Below, in pieces: positions 1 to 11,848 of a DNA stretch of 64,000 nt. The position numbers and the translations under genes are program-made. The DNA is taken from NCBI GenBank assembly GCA_028023455.1, contig JAQFVV010000184.1:248001-312000 (forward strand). The letters run 5' to 3'. The stretch comes from Epiperipatus broadwayi. Lineage: Eukaryota; Onychophora; Udeonychophora; Euonychophora; Peripatidae. The notes below the pieces were generated by a model, which worked only from the letters and a program-made list of their open reading frames with translations, searched no databases and was not told where the DNA came from. Numbering within the stretch: position 1 is the first letter of the stretch; the number at the start of each line of letters is the position of its first letter.

Positions 1-2869
1 TAGTTAAAATAAAAGTCATCTGGTTATAATTAAAAATGGGAATTTTGTGTAAACAAGAAATCAATTAGTGACCGCACCTGGGGTAAAAGTAAAATCTAGT
101 TTACTGATTGAATTTTTTTCAACAAAAGATTTTATCATTAAATCATAATACTGTTGCTATCTGCTAAGCCATAACATTTTATAACACCTAAAAAGAAATT
201 TAATTAATGAAATCGGAATCAAAATTATATAATTTATACATTTTAATAATTTTTTTAAGTTAATTAAAAATAACACCTCAGAGACTTTATCAGTAGTAGA
301 AATTAGATTATATGATTTTGTTTAATTAAAAGTCAATTGGTCCTGAGGCAAATGAAATTCCAAAGAGGTGTTAAGGCTTGGTGGAAATATATAAATAGGC
401 TAGCGGAAAAGATACTCCATATTGCACTTGAAGAGCTGTTACTATGAGAAGCTGAAAATTTGTTAATTTATCTATGGCCTGCTAGTCAGGCAAGAATTTG
501 TTGCCTTTGCCATGATGGAATGTTGGAATTCGATTCATCCAAGGCCGGAGAAACAACCAACGTTGCCTTAACAAGCTTATAATAAATAGAAGATGCCATA
601 AGCCGTTAAGAAAACTCACCTTTGTTCAAATTCAACTACCCCAACTCCAGCTATAGGAATACCATCTTAAATTGTCTACCAACTAAAGAGAAGATGCCAT
701 AAGCCGCCAAAGAACTCACCTTCATTCCAGCTCGATTATCTGTTTTAGAATTATTAAAATCGCAGAGCTCTGTGTAAAATTCAAAATAATCAATATTGCT
801 TCAAAATCAGGTTAGCTAACTATATTGTAAACTCTTTCTAAATTGTCTTATCAATAATATTTCAATTCTATAAATGACATACTTTTGTTAATTTCCTTTA
901 TTAACTTCTTGTTTTGCTATATAACTTAATCACTGCAGTTATATTTATTTCTCTCTTGATTATTTTAGTTATTATTAATTATGCCTGTCTCGAAACGGCG
1001 CACATTTAATTACAAAATATATACTTTTTGAAGATATTATTTAAAAATCTTCATATTGTATTAATTATAGCATCATTTAGAACTCCGTTTTGAACCCCTA
1101 ATTTATAAATAATGGTGACCCTTTGTGCTCGTTATTATTTTGTCATTTAGTAAATAATTAATGTAAATATAAAATGTGACTTATAAATTCAAACTTTCAA
1201 CCTTTAATTATTATGTTACTAAAGATTAAACTAGCCTGGAGTGTAATCATAAGTATATTTTTCTTATTAAAGTATTCATAAGTCCCTTAAATATACTTTC
1301 TCCCTTTAAAAGTTTATTAATTATACATAACTAAGAGATTGAACGGGATAAAGTAAAGTTTGTGTGTATATATATATATATATATTCCCATCAGTAGCAT
1401 ATATGTATTTCTCATGCTACAGAAGAGTTGGCTCTTTTAATCAAGCTGACAAAACTAGTGTTCATTTAATGTATGGTATTTAATTTATAATATACTTCAG
1501 CTTGGCGGATGTGAAATTTATCAATATTTTATCGTTGTGTTGTTTATATATATATATATATAAGATGGAGCCATGGTAAGTCCAGCTCATTTTCCTCTCT
1601 TCCGGGTAGTGCAGTAGCTAAGACTGAGCTAAGGGCCAGATTAATACTAAATCCCCGGCCTCTTATGAACCAAATAAAGGTTCCCTTTTAGCAGCATGAC
1701 AATTGGTCATTGAGTAAACCAGTGTTGGTCATGAAAACCCTAAAATCTATTCATCCATCTGCAGAGCCACTTTATTATTATATTGTAGTTGTGTGTAGCA
1801 TATTAGTAAAATCTTTATAGCCAATTTTCGCATTGAACCGAAGCATTCTTGAAAACCTGTTCGATCTAAAGCTATTTGTGCGGCTTTATATGCCCATATT
1901 TAATATATAAATTTATCATAATCAGATGTATTATTAAACTTCACTCCAGACTTGGTTTGATTACATGTATGATAACCACTCGAACTGATGATGAAAGGGC
2001 ATAACTAATAAGCGGAATGTAGTGATTTATTATATGGCATAAAATTAGCGCATTTAAATAATAACCAAAAATTAATTTTGCTAAATGGCCTAGAGTAATG
2101 TTGTTTAGTAAATAAAATGTCTGCATGCATTATCCAATGCTAAGTAATGGGTTATATCAAGTATATATGAAATTGTCAATAAATATAATTCATCATATAT
2201 CAGTTTCTGTCTCATTAAATCAATCCAATTCACTAATTAACCATAGCTATTCATTAGTAAAGCCCCTATTAATTAAATTTATTAGATTTTATCTTTGGAA
2301 TGTCTCTAGTTTTGAAAGAAGGGGAAAAAAATTAGCTTTTAAAAAAAAAAAACCTGATTGTCGTAAAAATTACATTTTTTTTAAATTAAAAAAAAAAACC
2401 ACTTTTAGAGTAAATAATTAAAAAAAAAAGATCGATTTTTAAATTTAGAATTGACTTATAGATTAATAAAATATTTTATGAATAATTATGAGGATTTCTA
2501 CGTGATAATTTTATCAAACCTGTACTTTCGTACGTAAATCTATGATGCCATTCAAGTGGCCATGATAGTAAATTTCACCGCTTGACTTATATATAACATT
2601 TTGACATAGAGTAAATAATTAAAAAAAAAACATCGATTTAAAAAAAAAAAAAATTTAAAAATACATCCATTTATAAAACTGTGAAATAGCATGTGATACT
2701 ATTAAGTTTGAAAGAATATTTAAATAGTTGTAGCTTCTTAATTAATCACACCCGTACATTATACGCCATTCATATTTTAAATAGTATGTACATAAACTCT
2801 ATCAGTGTGTAGTTTTTCCATGTATAACCATGGATAAACACAGTGCCACGTAGTGGGCTAGAATCTAGA
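1..2869. other. AT-rich spacer, no supported gene
   Basis: No open frame here resembles a known protein. The two short frames at 1941-2126 and 2125-2421 are low-complexity and overlap on opposite strands, so I treat them as chance. Short (TA)n runs lie near 1364-1386 and 1546-1562. The part from about 360 to 760 is less AT-rich and contains a repeated motif listed separately. Runs of A near 2340-2410 and 2625-2655 are simple low-complexity sequence. Confidence 0.6.
588..730. repeat. Pair of about 40-nt direct repeats
   Basis: The string GAAGATGCCATAAGCCG occurs near 589 and again near 690. Both copies are followed by a closely similar stretch ending in AACTCACCTT. The copies are about 100 bp apart and differ by a few bases. 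They may be two partial copies of one dispersed repeat or an old tandem duplication. No protein or RNA function can be read from them. Confidence 0.55.
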
Positions 2870-3160
2870 TGTGTTTCAGCAACCAGCGCTACCTAGGTTC
2901 TTGGTATCTGCTGGTAGCAGATGATGTAAGCTAAATGGGCTTATGCACTGCAACCAGTGCACCAAGCAGGCAGCTTTGCTGCCAGCCAGCTGGTGGAATG
3001 TTCCTGTGCTTACACATTGCATACAGCGCCACCTTTCGGCTGGAATTTGCAATGCTGCATTTGGGGCCCCTACTCTAAGTATTTCTGTGGTTGATCCTGA
3101 CTAGCGCCTCTGGTGGCCACATGGGTCAAAACTTACAACTACCTAGAGTATTAATGATAG
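2870..3160. repeat. GC-rich repeat island with CTCF-like strings
   Basis: This stretch is clearly richer in G and C than everything around it. It contains several imperfect inverted strings, such as CTGCTGGTAGCAG and GGCAGCTTTGCTGCC. It also carries three related strings: AGCGCTACCTAGG, AGCGCCACCTTTCGGC and, at 3102-3119, TAGCGCCTCTGGTGGCCA. The last is one base shorter than the reverse complement of the well-known CTCF core. Its right end (GTGGCCACAT..GGGT followed by ACAACTACC) recurs near 63804-63833, so this is probably a dispersed element rather than a unique regulatory region. No coding frame runs through it. Confidence 0.5.
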
Positions 3161-3489
3161 AAGCTCAATGACTATCAAGAAAGAATAAAATAACCAGTGA
3201 ATTAAACTGCAAAGAGAAAATCATTTGTTGATAATGGCTAAATTAGGGCTTTTTTATCACAGTAATATTTATGTAAAAATGATGATATTTTGAACAAGTA
3301 TAAGGAATTATTGCCTGAAGGTTAGTGATAATGGAATTTTATTTTAGTTTTTATATATTGAGCTGTTGAAGTGACAAATGTTTTCCAGATAAATTTAAAT
3401 TCTTTATACTTTTCTAAATACATTTAACTGTTACTAATAGTATAGAACACAGCATTTAAAGTGCTATTATGATCCTTTCTTTTTCAAAT

Positions 3490-3575
3490 GGAGTTAGCAT
3501 GAACTATAGGAATTGAACTAGGAACCCTTAGACTTGTGCATGTTGAATTTTATAAGGCTCTAATCAACTAGCCTT
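3490..3575 (-). repeat. tRNA-derived SINE fragment
   Basis: Read on the minus strand, the segment has an A-box-like string (TAGTTGATTAGAGC), then about 45 nt, then a B-box-like string (AGTTCAATTCC) with flanks that could form a T stem. Order and spacing are those of an RNA polymerase III promoter from a tRNA. The segment resembles the tRNA-like head at 58481-58563, including the TTAGAGC and CTAAG strings. It lacks a clean acceptor stem, so it is a SINE relic rather than a tRNA gene. Confidence 0.45.
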
Positions 3576-4459
3576 TAAGAATATCCTAATTTATAGGTCT
3601 TCAGCTTAATTTCCATGCTAGTCATACCTAAAGATAAGTGGGACATTCAAAATATTATGTTCCATATTAACAAGTATGTCATTACTACCAGTTGAATGCA
3701 TTTATAAAACACAAATAAAATTTGATTTTTTTCTAAAAGCATTTAATAATTTCACTTTATGATGGAAATAATTCAGAAATAATTATAAGACGGAAAGAAA
3801 TTTTAAACATGAATAATGATATAAAAATTCAGATGACTACTTTAAAAGGATATATTTATTTTATTGATTTATTTAGATTTGGACAAAAATATTCAGCTTA
3901 ATGAGAGTAAAACAACCTTTTATATTCTTAAAAAATGAAAAAAACTATGAAACTTGAGAAGATTTCTAAGGAAGAACATGGGCTGAACTATTTAAAAATG
4001 CCATTAAAAATGCTTTGTTATGATTTATTAAAACAAAAAAGGAATAGATAATATTGAAAACATCAGAAATAATGCAATTATGAAAACATAGCATTATATT
4101 ATCTATTTGTTTTCAACACAGATTTTGAGGAATAAAAATTCACTTTAATTAATCTATTTAAGAGTAATCTATTGCAAGATTAAGTAATTGGTAGATGTTA
4201 ACTGATAATGTTAGGTCCACATTCCCAGACTAATTTTAGGTTATTAGTTGTTTTAATTAAGAAACAAAATTATATTTACAATCTAGCTATTATCTTTAAC
4301 TATTTGTATCATCGAACTGATAATAAATTCAAAAATATCCAATAGTCTTGAACTCAAACTAATTTGCTCATGAAGTTATATAACAGATCTGACCCTAAAT
4401 CAGTAACTAAATATTTTAATGTCTTCACATTTCATATCATTTTATATGTGTGTATATAT
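3576..4459. other. AT-rich spacer, nothing recognised
   Basis: No open frame of useful length, no repeat with a partner in this window and no RNA signature was seen between the SINE relic and the left LTR of the first gypsy element. Confidence 0.5.
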
Positions 4460-5885
4460 TACCATTTTATATACGTCTAATGCCATTTATTAGACATGAA
4501 GGCTGTAAGATTAGGTCTATATACGTATCTGTTAAAGATACCTCTCATGCCCACACCTAACCTAGGTTATTCCTAGCTAACCATTTTAAGTTTTAGCATA
4601 AGTGTAGTATATTTCTAGGTAATACGGTCCTAATTATAACTAATTAACTTTCCCTATATTGTTGCTTTTAATAGTTTAAATTTGTTTTTATTAGACACCA
4701 GAATTCTATTTAGATATCCCTATTAAATCAACAATGAAAATGTTTTTATTTTCCCCCTCCTTTTGCCATGTCCTACCAAAGCTCTCTCTATAACATGAAT
4801 GAACAAATTGCCCATATATTAACTTATTTCTATAATCTTTATATAAACTAATGCAGGTATACTATATCTCTATATCGTGACCCCACAAATAATAAATCTA
4901 AAAATATAATAAAATTGTGCTAGTGTCAACAGTTTAATTTTACAAAGATCACTGAAAGAATACATTTACAGGCTTAAACAAACAACACGTAATTCTATCT
5001 CTTCTTTTTATTTATTTATGAGCATATCCAATAAAAGCAAAACAACAACAAAAAATATTATCATATCAAAATTATTTCTTGGATTCATTATACATACAAA
5101 TAGTTCATTATGGTTCATTAAACTATGTTTTCCTTTCTCCTAGTTTATGTGAGACATGAGACATGAATATTCTATAAAGTTGTTTCAATAAGCATATAAG
5201 TTCAAAAATTTCATTTCTTATCAGTAAGATTGTTTAGTAGAATCATTCTTTGGTAATACATATAATCCTCAGGTTTTCTTTGTGATTTATATTTTAGGTT
5301 CCAGCATTGATGCAAGGTTTTTATTTTAGGTGGGTTGCAACTTCACTCTTCTAAATCATTGTAAGTATGTTCAGGAATGGAAGGATCGGCGATATATTGG
5401 TGTTCTAGCCACCCATCTGAATATCAGCAGCTATCACAGGGTAATATAACATCTTATGGGAAAAAAAGAAGAACAAAAGACATTTCTTAATATGTCCATT
5501 TCTTTTATACTCTCCAAAAACTCTTACACATAGGCACCCACCTTCCTTCTTCAAACTTTTATCTTTCTTTAGATTTTTGTTCTTAAAGTTCTTTTTTTTT
5601 GTAGTTACCAAGGCCATATTCAATTACCAATCTCTGCTTTGCAGAACAATCAATATTTACAATCAGTATTTGCTTTCATTACTTAAACTTGCTCTTTTTT
5701 AATTGAAAGAAAAGAAGAAAAAAACAAATATATTTTCTAAGTTTAATCCAATAAAATATTTATTCTATACACTAATTTGTATCTATACCAAACATATTTT
5801 TATTTTATTTTATTTACCTTTTTTCTTTATATTCATTTCAGAAAAATCTTCAAATTCAACTGCCAGCATACCTTGCATGGTTGCA
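4460..5885 (-). repeat. 3' LTR of gypsy element at 4460-10974
   Basis: This is the left copy of the LTR pair. Matching blocks in the same order as the right copy include GATTAGGTCTATATAC (near 4513), CCATTTTAAGTTTTAG, the AGCTCTCTCTATAACATGAATGA block near 4780, and the end at 5866-5885. Substitutions and short indels are frequent. The adjoining internal side, read on the element strand, is ATGGGAGGTAT, a weak purine-rich stretch in the position expected for the polypurine tract. Confidence 0.85.
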
Positions 5886-6049
5886 ATACCTCCCATGGTT
5901 AATGATGAGAATAAACTAGGTGTTTCCCCTAGTTTATTTTACTTAATGTTCATAGTATACTTCTGTTTGCTAATTACCTCCTTAAAGTCCTTACATTATA
6001 TGTGCCTCTTTTCCCTTTACCATTTTCCAGTGTAAAAGCACTCAGCTTA

Positions 6050-6985
6050 TTCTCTTTTACTATGCTAGGCAAGCTTTCATATATCTTTTGAAATTTTTTG
6101 GAAAATATTTGTCTGCATGACTGACTGGGTAACTTCTGACCCATACTTGATCCTCTTCTCTAAACCTAGCAGAACTTATGACCTATCTTCATGCTTTTAC
6201 CTCCACACAATGTGCCAGTCATTCTTGTGCTCTTTTCCAGTCTGTCACCTAGTCAATTTTCTCTGGAGCAACTGGTAATCTTGACTTTTATAATACCAGC
6301 AGAGGTTGACCAAAATGGAGCCAAGTTGGGGAAAAGCCCATAGATTCACTGCTCATCCAATTCATATAAATTTATAATTCATGGCAGTTGACTTGCCTAC
6401 CCCTTATAATCTGTTGAAGTATAAACCCTGAAAAGTCATCCCAATTTTTTTATAATCTGCTCACATGGGTTAGACTGAGGATTTTGGATAGATGATAAGA
6501 CATGTCATACTCCAATATTTTTTGACAGCTTTTCCATTCCACAGATACAATGGGAGTACTATGACTGGATAATATGGCTTAGGTTTTAATACCTTATTAA
6601 AGTACTAGGGTTATAATACTCTAATAATGCTCTGTGCATTGGCTTGGGCTATTGGGTATGTGGTTAACCATTTTGGAACACATCATAAGCTACCAGGATA
6701 TATCTTATTCTTTGATACCTAGGTAATGGTCCATAGCCCATAGAAATCTACTGCCACCAGGTCATTTGGTCTCTAAGGAATAATGGCTTGTTGGGGATCT
6801 TCATAAGATCTGTTTGTTGGTTTTGTCTTCTCACAGGTTTCACACCTCTTTATTACCTGTATCACATGCAGTCTCATCCCTGCCCAGTAGAAACATCTTT
6901 ACCAAATGTTCTATCTTGTCTACTCTATAGTGTCTGATTATGCAATGAGTAAATCTAATTAATTTTTCTTGTAATTCCTTGAGTA
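6050..6985 (-). pseudogene. Gypsy pol: integrase, heavily interrupted
   Basis: On the minus strand, the string KRCETCEKTKPTNRS around 6808-6852 is the C-x2-C half of the HHCC zinc-binding domain. It is followed by PNDLVAVDFYGLW, the first catalytic Asp region of the integrase core. Further left, near 6070-6160, DQVWVRSYPVSHADKYFPK matches the start of the integrase C-terminal domain (F..GD.VWV). The remaining core residues cannot be assigned with confidence because of stops and shifts. The protein would insert element cDNA into the genome, and this copy cannot. Confidence 0.7.
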
Positions 6986-7249
6986 CTATCATTCTCCACA
7001 TCTTCTTTTACATCTGCCAAGTACCATAATATTCCTTTGCTCAAACAGTATCTCACATTCTGTTGACTCTCTATCTTTTTCCCTGATTCCTCCATTGTTG
7101 AGTTCCTGTAGCCTATCTATAATGCATATCCAGGTCATATCTGGTCTCTGACACTCCCTTAAATGTCTCAAGTCTTCTTCTACAGATTCATCTTCTATCA
7201 TCCCCATTGTTGCTATAATGATGTTGTCTACCAGTAAATGGTTTGATAA

Positions 7250-7898
7250 TGAGGAGCCTGGGATATGGCTCAATGCATCTGCTATCACATTTTCTGTCTT
7301 TCTACAATACTGGATGTAGTAATTAAACTTTTGGAGGCAGAGGCTCCATTGCATTAATTGACTATTTGAGAGTAACTATAGTTCAGGAACTCCAGACTCT
7401 TATGATCTAATCTCACAATTATCTCTAATCCAACAAGAAATTGCCTAATTTTCTGAAAATGCTCAAATGACAGCAAGAGCCTTTTTCTTAGTTACAGAAT
7501 AATTTTCTTTTGGAACACAGTGGATGACTGCTAAAATACAATATTCCATATCTACCATCTTTTTGCTCTTGCATTAAGGAGGCTCCCAACCCATATCCAC
7601 TACTATCTGCATGTATGATGAATAATTTATGGAAATCTAAGTATACAAATATGATCTCACTTAAAACATTCTCTTTGACCCTCCTAAAACATGTTTCTTG
7701 CTTTTGTTCCCATTTCCATGGCATATCTTTCCATAATAATTGTATTAATGGTACCATGTCTGTGTCAAAATTTCCCATAGAATTTACTATAAAATGTGCA
7801 TAGACCCAGGAATGATCTGAGTTGTTTTTTATTACTGGGTGTGGGAAAGTCTCTAATGACCTGGATTTTCTCTGGATATGGCTTAATGCATTTATCAC
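7250..7898 (-). pseudogene. Gypsy pol: RT thumb and RNase H
   Basis: The minus-strand frame 7898-7488 contains YAHFIVNSMGNFDTDMVPLI, which corresponds to the RT thumb consensus Y..FI..F...A.PL. It then has FIIHADSSGYGLGASLMQEQ, the first RNase H strand with the catalytic aspartate of the D-A-S type (here ADSSGYGLGA). A frame change near 7360-7490 leads into QWSLCLQKFNYYIQYCRK and NVIADALSHIPG, the C-terminal RNase H signature (W...L..F...I.Y..G..N..ADALSR). The domain order is intact but the reading frame is not. Confidence 0.85.
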
Positions 7899-7899
7899 T

Positions 7900-8740
7900 G
7901 ACCAAGTGCCATAAAAAATTTACTTCTGTAGCCACTGTCCAGCTTTTCTACAAATTAATCTTAATGTTTTTATCCTGACATTCTTGCTGATATAACTTCA
8001 GGTGTTGTACATGCTTTTCCATGTCTTTTGATGCAATTATAACATCATCCATGTACATGGTACCAAGTTCTTTATTCTTTCTTTAGTATGAGGTCCAAAC
8101 ATTTTAATAATTGTGCTCTACTATTCTTCAACCAAAATGGTATGACTTTCCATTGTATTGAAAGACCATATATTTATGATCTGATAGATGTGGTCTTATC
8201 TGCCAATAGCTTGCAGTTAGATCCAACATTGACAACACTTCCTTGCCTCAAAATTTTGTAAGAGATCATTAATCAGTGGAGGTACATTTTGGTTGGGCCA
8301 TGTGATTTTATTTAATTTCCTATTATCTAAGCATAGTCTTATTGAGCTATTTTTTTTTTACTATTACCAAAGAGTTATAATATGAGGATGATGCTGTTGA
8401 TATAACCTCCCAGTCTTCCATTTGATCAAGTTGTTTCACCACCTCTGTCCTATATTGATAGGGTACCAGGAAGGATTGTGTCTTATTGGATCCATCTCTT
8501 TCTCTAATTGCACATTACATAACCACTTTTTATATCCTCACTTTTTGATCCAAAATGTATTATGTGACCATGCATGTAATGTTCCAGTGTTTATAATCTA
8601 TTAAACACCTTGTTTTGTGTATGAAATTCTGAACCCAAAGTGGTATCACACACTAACCCTTTTAAAATCAGTATAGTATGGTATTTTTAACTGTGCCCAT
8701 ATTTGTTCAGTCTTCAACTGTGTTCTTCTCCCATTTTCCA
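7900..8740 (-). pseudogene. Gypsy pol: reverse transcriptase, frame-broken
   Basis: On the minus strand the string TMYMDDVIIASKDMEKHVQ is read at about 8000-8061, with the codons for YMDD at 8044-8055. This is the RT catalytic motif with the usual hydrophobic strand after it and the following E/K-H-V..L helix of Ty3/gypsy RT. The enzyme copies element RNA into DNA. The region carries several stops and frameshifts, so no single long frame survives. It lies directly between protease and RNase H. Confidence 0.75.
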
Positions 8741-8989
8741 TCATGCATGTGCTGCCTTTACTGGGAAGATTTTGACATGTGTTTGTTGCTGAACTATCTT
8801 CTCAAAGATCTTTTCCGATATGGCCAACACTTGACTGCCAGAATCAAATAATGCCCATACTTTTACATCATTTATGTGTATGTCAATCTTAGGACAGTCT
8901 TGTGATACCAAATTAATAGTTCCCCCATCCCAGTCACAGATAAGACTGTCTATTTTTTTTAGTTTATGTATGGTTCGACCTTGCTTCAC
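8741..8989 (-). pseudogene. Gypsy pol: aspartic protease segment
   Basis: The minus-strand frame contains VWALFDSGSQVLAISEKIF. This matches the retroviral-type aspartic protease core, in which a hydrophobic strand precedes D-S/T-G and is followed by a hydrophobic turn with serine or threonine. The catalytic Asp-Ser-Gly is intact. The enzyme normally cuts the Gag and Pol polyproteins after dimerising. Here only about 80 residues remain in one frame, and the flanking frames are interrupted. The segment sits at the 5' end of recognisable pol, upstream of RT, as expected. Confidence 0.75.
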
Positions 8990-9605
8990 TTGTACTATAT
9001 ATATATGATACCAAATTGTTGAACAATTGTTTAATGTTATTTTCCTTCAACTATAATATATACATTCCTTGTATCAAAAAAAACTATATATATATATTCC
9101 CTTTCTTTTACTAATTCTTTAATACTATTACTTTTTACCATATATTTTATTTTACTCCTTAACATATGCCAATTCCCCATTTTTCCATTGCCATCACTTT
9201 TGATTGCTGCCTGAATATTATACCATCACCTGTGAAACAGATAAAAAAAAAACCTTACAGTATTTTTGTATATAGTTATGATGGTCTGTTATTTCCTCCC
9301 TAATTTTACTTAGCAAAATGATAGAAAATGAAAGGGAGAATTCACTACCTGCCCTCTTCCTCTCTTTATTCAAAAGAACTTATATTTTATATCAACTGAA
9401 TAATGTATTACTAAAATATATTAACAATTCACATTTTCCTTGTTTGCTGCTTGAGGAAAAAAAAACATTTTCACTTATACATTATTGCAATATATTGCAT
9501 TCACAATCCAAGCTGCAAATAATATTAATAACATCTTGTTTTCTCATTTATTTCTCTCATCTCAGGTTATGGTTTCTTCAAGACCCATCATTCGGGCAGT
9601 CATTG
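8990..9605 (-). other. Gypsy leader/gag position, no coding seen
   Basis: This short stretch between the 5' LTR and the protease is where gag should be. No zinc knuckle, major homology region or long frame is visible. It includes A-rich and (TA)-rich runs. Gag has either been deleted or decayed beyond recognition, or was never carried by this copy. Confidence 0.45.
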
Positions 9606-10974
9606 TGCCATTTTATATATGTCTAATACCATTAATTCAGCATGAATGCCATAAGATTAGGTCTATATACATGTCTGTTAAAGATGTACTCATTACTCCC
9701 ATGACAATACTTAATCTAGGTTATTGTACCTAACCATTTTAAGTTTTAGTATAAGTGTAGTATATTTTCAGGTAATGCAGTCCTAATTATAACTAACTTA
9801 CTTTCCCTATATTGTCACTTTTAATAGTTTAAATTTGTTTTTATTAGGTGCCAGGATTCTATTAGATATCCCTATTAAATTGACCATAAAGGTTTAAGTT
9901 TTTTCCCTCCTTTTGCCACATCCTACCAAAGCTCTCTCTATAACATGAATGAATAAATCACCAATATATTAACTTATCACTATAACCTTTATATAAACTA
10001 ATGCAAGTGTACTATATATCTATATCATGACCTCACAAATAATAAATCTGTTAACAATTGAACTTACAAAGAAGATTGCTGAAAGAATGCAGTTATGAGG
10101 CTTAAACAAATGATACTGAAATTCTCCCTTTTCACTTTTTTATTTTATTTATGAACATATTCAATAAAAGCAAAACAACAAAAAAAATATTATCATAGCA
10201 AAATCAAGAAATAATTTTGCCATGGTAAATAGTTCATTATGGTCCATTAAACTATGTTTTCCTTTCTCCTGGTTTATGTGAGACTTGAGTATTCTATAAA
10301 GTTGTTTCAATAAGCATATAATTCAAAAATCTAATTTCTTACTGGTAAGATTGTTTAGTAGAATCATTCTTTGGTAATACATATAATCCTCAGATTTTCT
10401 TCATGATCTGTATTTTAGGTTCCAGATTTGACATGAGGCTTCTATTTTAGGTGGAGAATGGAACAATTGGTGACATATAGGTGTTTTAGCCACCCATCTG
10501 AATATCAGTGGCTATCAGGGGTAGTTTAACATCTTGTGAAAAAAACAAAAAACACTTCTTTATCTATGTCCATTCCTTTTATATTTCTACATTGAATACC
10601 ACCTGCATTCCTTCTTCAAATTTTTATCTTTTAGATTTTTGTTCTCAAAGTTCTTTTTTTTTTTTTGTAGTTATTGTGGCCATATTTAATTAGCAATTTC
10701 TCATTTGCAGAACTTCTATCAATATTTATAATCAGTATTTGCTTTTATTATTTAAACTTGCTCATTTTTAATTGAAAGAAAAGAAAAAAAACACAATGTG
10801 TATGGCCTTAAGAAATAGAAATTTTCTAAGTTTAATCCAATAAAATATTTATTCTATACATTAACTTACATCTATATCAAACATACTTTTATTTTACTTT
10901 ATTTTCCTTTTTTCTTTGTATTCATTTCAGCAAAATCTTCAAATTTAACTGCCAACACACCTTGCTTGGTTGCA
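9606..10974 (-). repeat. 5' LTR of gypsy element at 4460-10974
   Basis: This is the right copy of the LTR pair, colinear with 4460-5885 and slightly shorter through small deletions. Its left edge (TGCCATTTTATATATG) is where a primer binding site should adjoin on the minus strand. The sequence there, TGACTGCCCGAATGATGGG as read on the minus strand, does not clearly match a tRNA 3' end I know. Confidence 0.85.
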
Positions 10975-11635
10975 ATATACATATAGAATTTTAGCCAGAC
11001 AAAGAAAATATTACATAGAATTATAGTTAGAATAACAAAACAACTACTTTAGAATTACATTATCTTCCTTAAAGTTAAAAATTAAATCTTTAAAAAATAA
11101 TAAAGAAACTTACCCATGACGTTTTTCTGCCTTGATAAAGTTAATGCTAAAATAATAAATAATAACACATTAACATTATTAAACATAAATATGTTAAATT
11201 AATAAAGGCATTTTTTATTTTATTCAATTATTTAAATTTTAATAAAAGTTTTAAAATAATATATGTAACATAACCAATAATGTAATTAATAGTTGGCAAG
11301 CGATTCAATTTTCACTGTGAATCAAAAATTGAAGTGATCAAATGTTTTACATGAAAACATTATTTTTAAATGATTAAATGATATTTCATTTTTCTTATAA
11401 AATTAAACAATTTTTTTAAATCATTAAAACCATGTGATTTACATATCCCACACCACCATTAAAAAGCATGTAATGAAGAAAATTTGTGTTTCTTTACAAT
11501 CTTCTAATCAAAATATTGGATTGTAATAGTATTGAAATGCCAAATACAAGTTTTAATTTTTATATTTAAATTTGCCATTTTCGATTTTAGTTTTCTTCTT
11601 TATTATTATTTATCAATAAAATCCAGCTATCCAAA
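10975..11635. other. AT-rich spacer, nothing recognised
   Basis: Very AT-rich sequence between the gypsy 5' LTR and a long trinucleotide array. No coding or structured feature was seen. Confidence 0.5.

Positions 11636-11848
<213 letters not shown>

Larger units (their letters stand above)
4460..10974 (-). mobile_element. Ty3/gypsy LTR retrotransposon, full-length but decayed
   Basis: Two direct repeats of about 1.4 kb (4460-5885 and 9606-10974) enclose 3.7 kb that reads, on the minus strand, protease, reverse transcriptase, RNase H and integrase. This order defines Ty3/gypsy elements, since in Ty1/copia integrase precedes RT. On the element strand both LTRs start with TGCAACC. The right LTR ends in CA as read, while the left copy has mutated there. 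Flanks on both sides are AT dinucleotide-rich (tatat/atata), so a target duplication is possible but not provable. The frames are broken by shifts and stops, and the LTRs differ at many positions, so the insertion is old. Only about 600 bp lies between the 5' LTR and the protease, too little for a full gag. Confidence 0.9.

Noticed and set aside
5703-6035. 110-residue plus-strand frame with a membrane-like segment
   Set aside because: It lies across an LTR and the antisense of integrase; no family resemblance.
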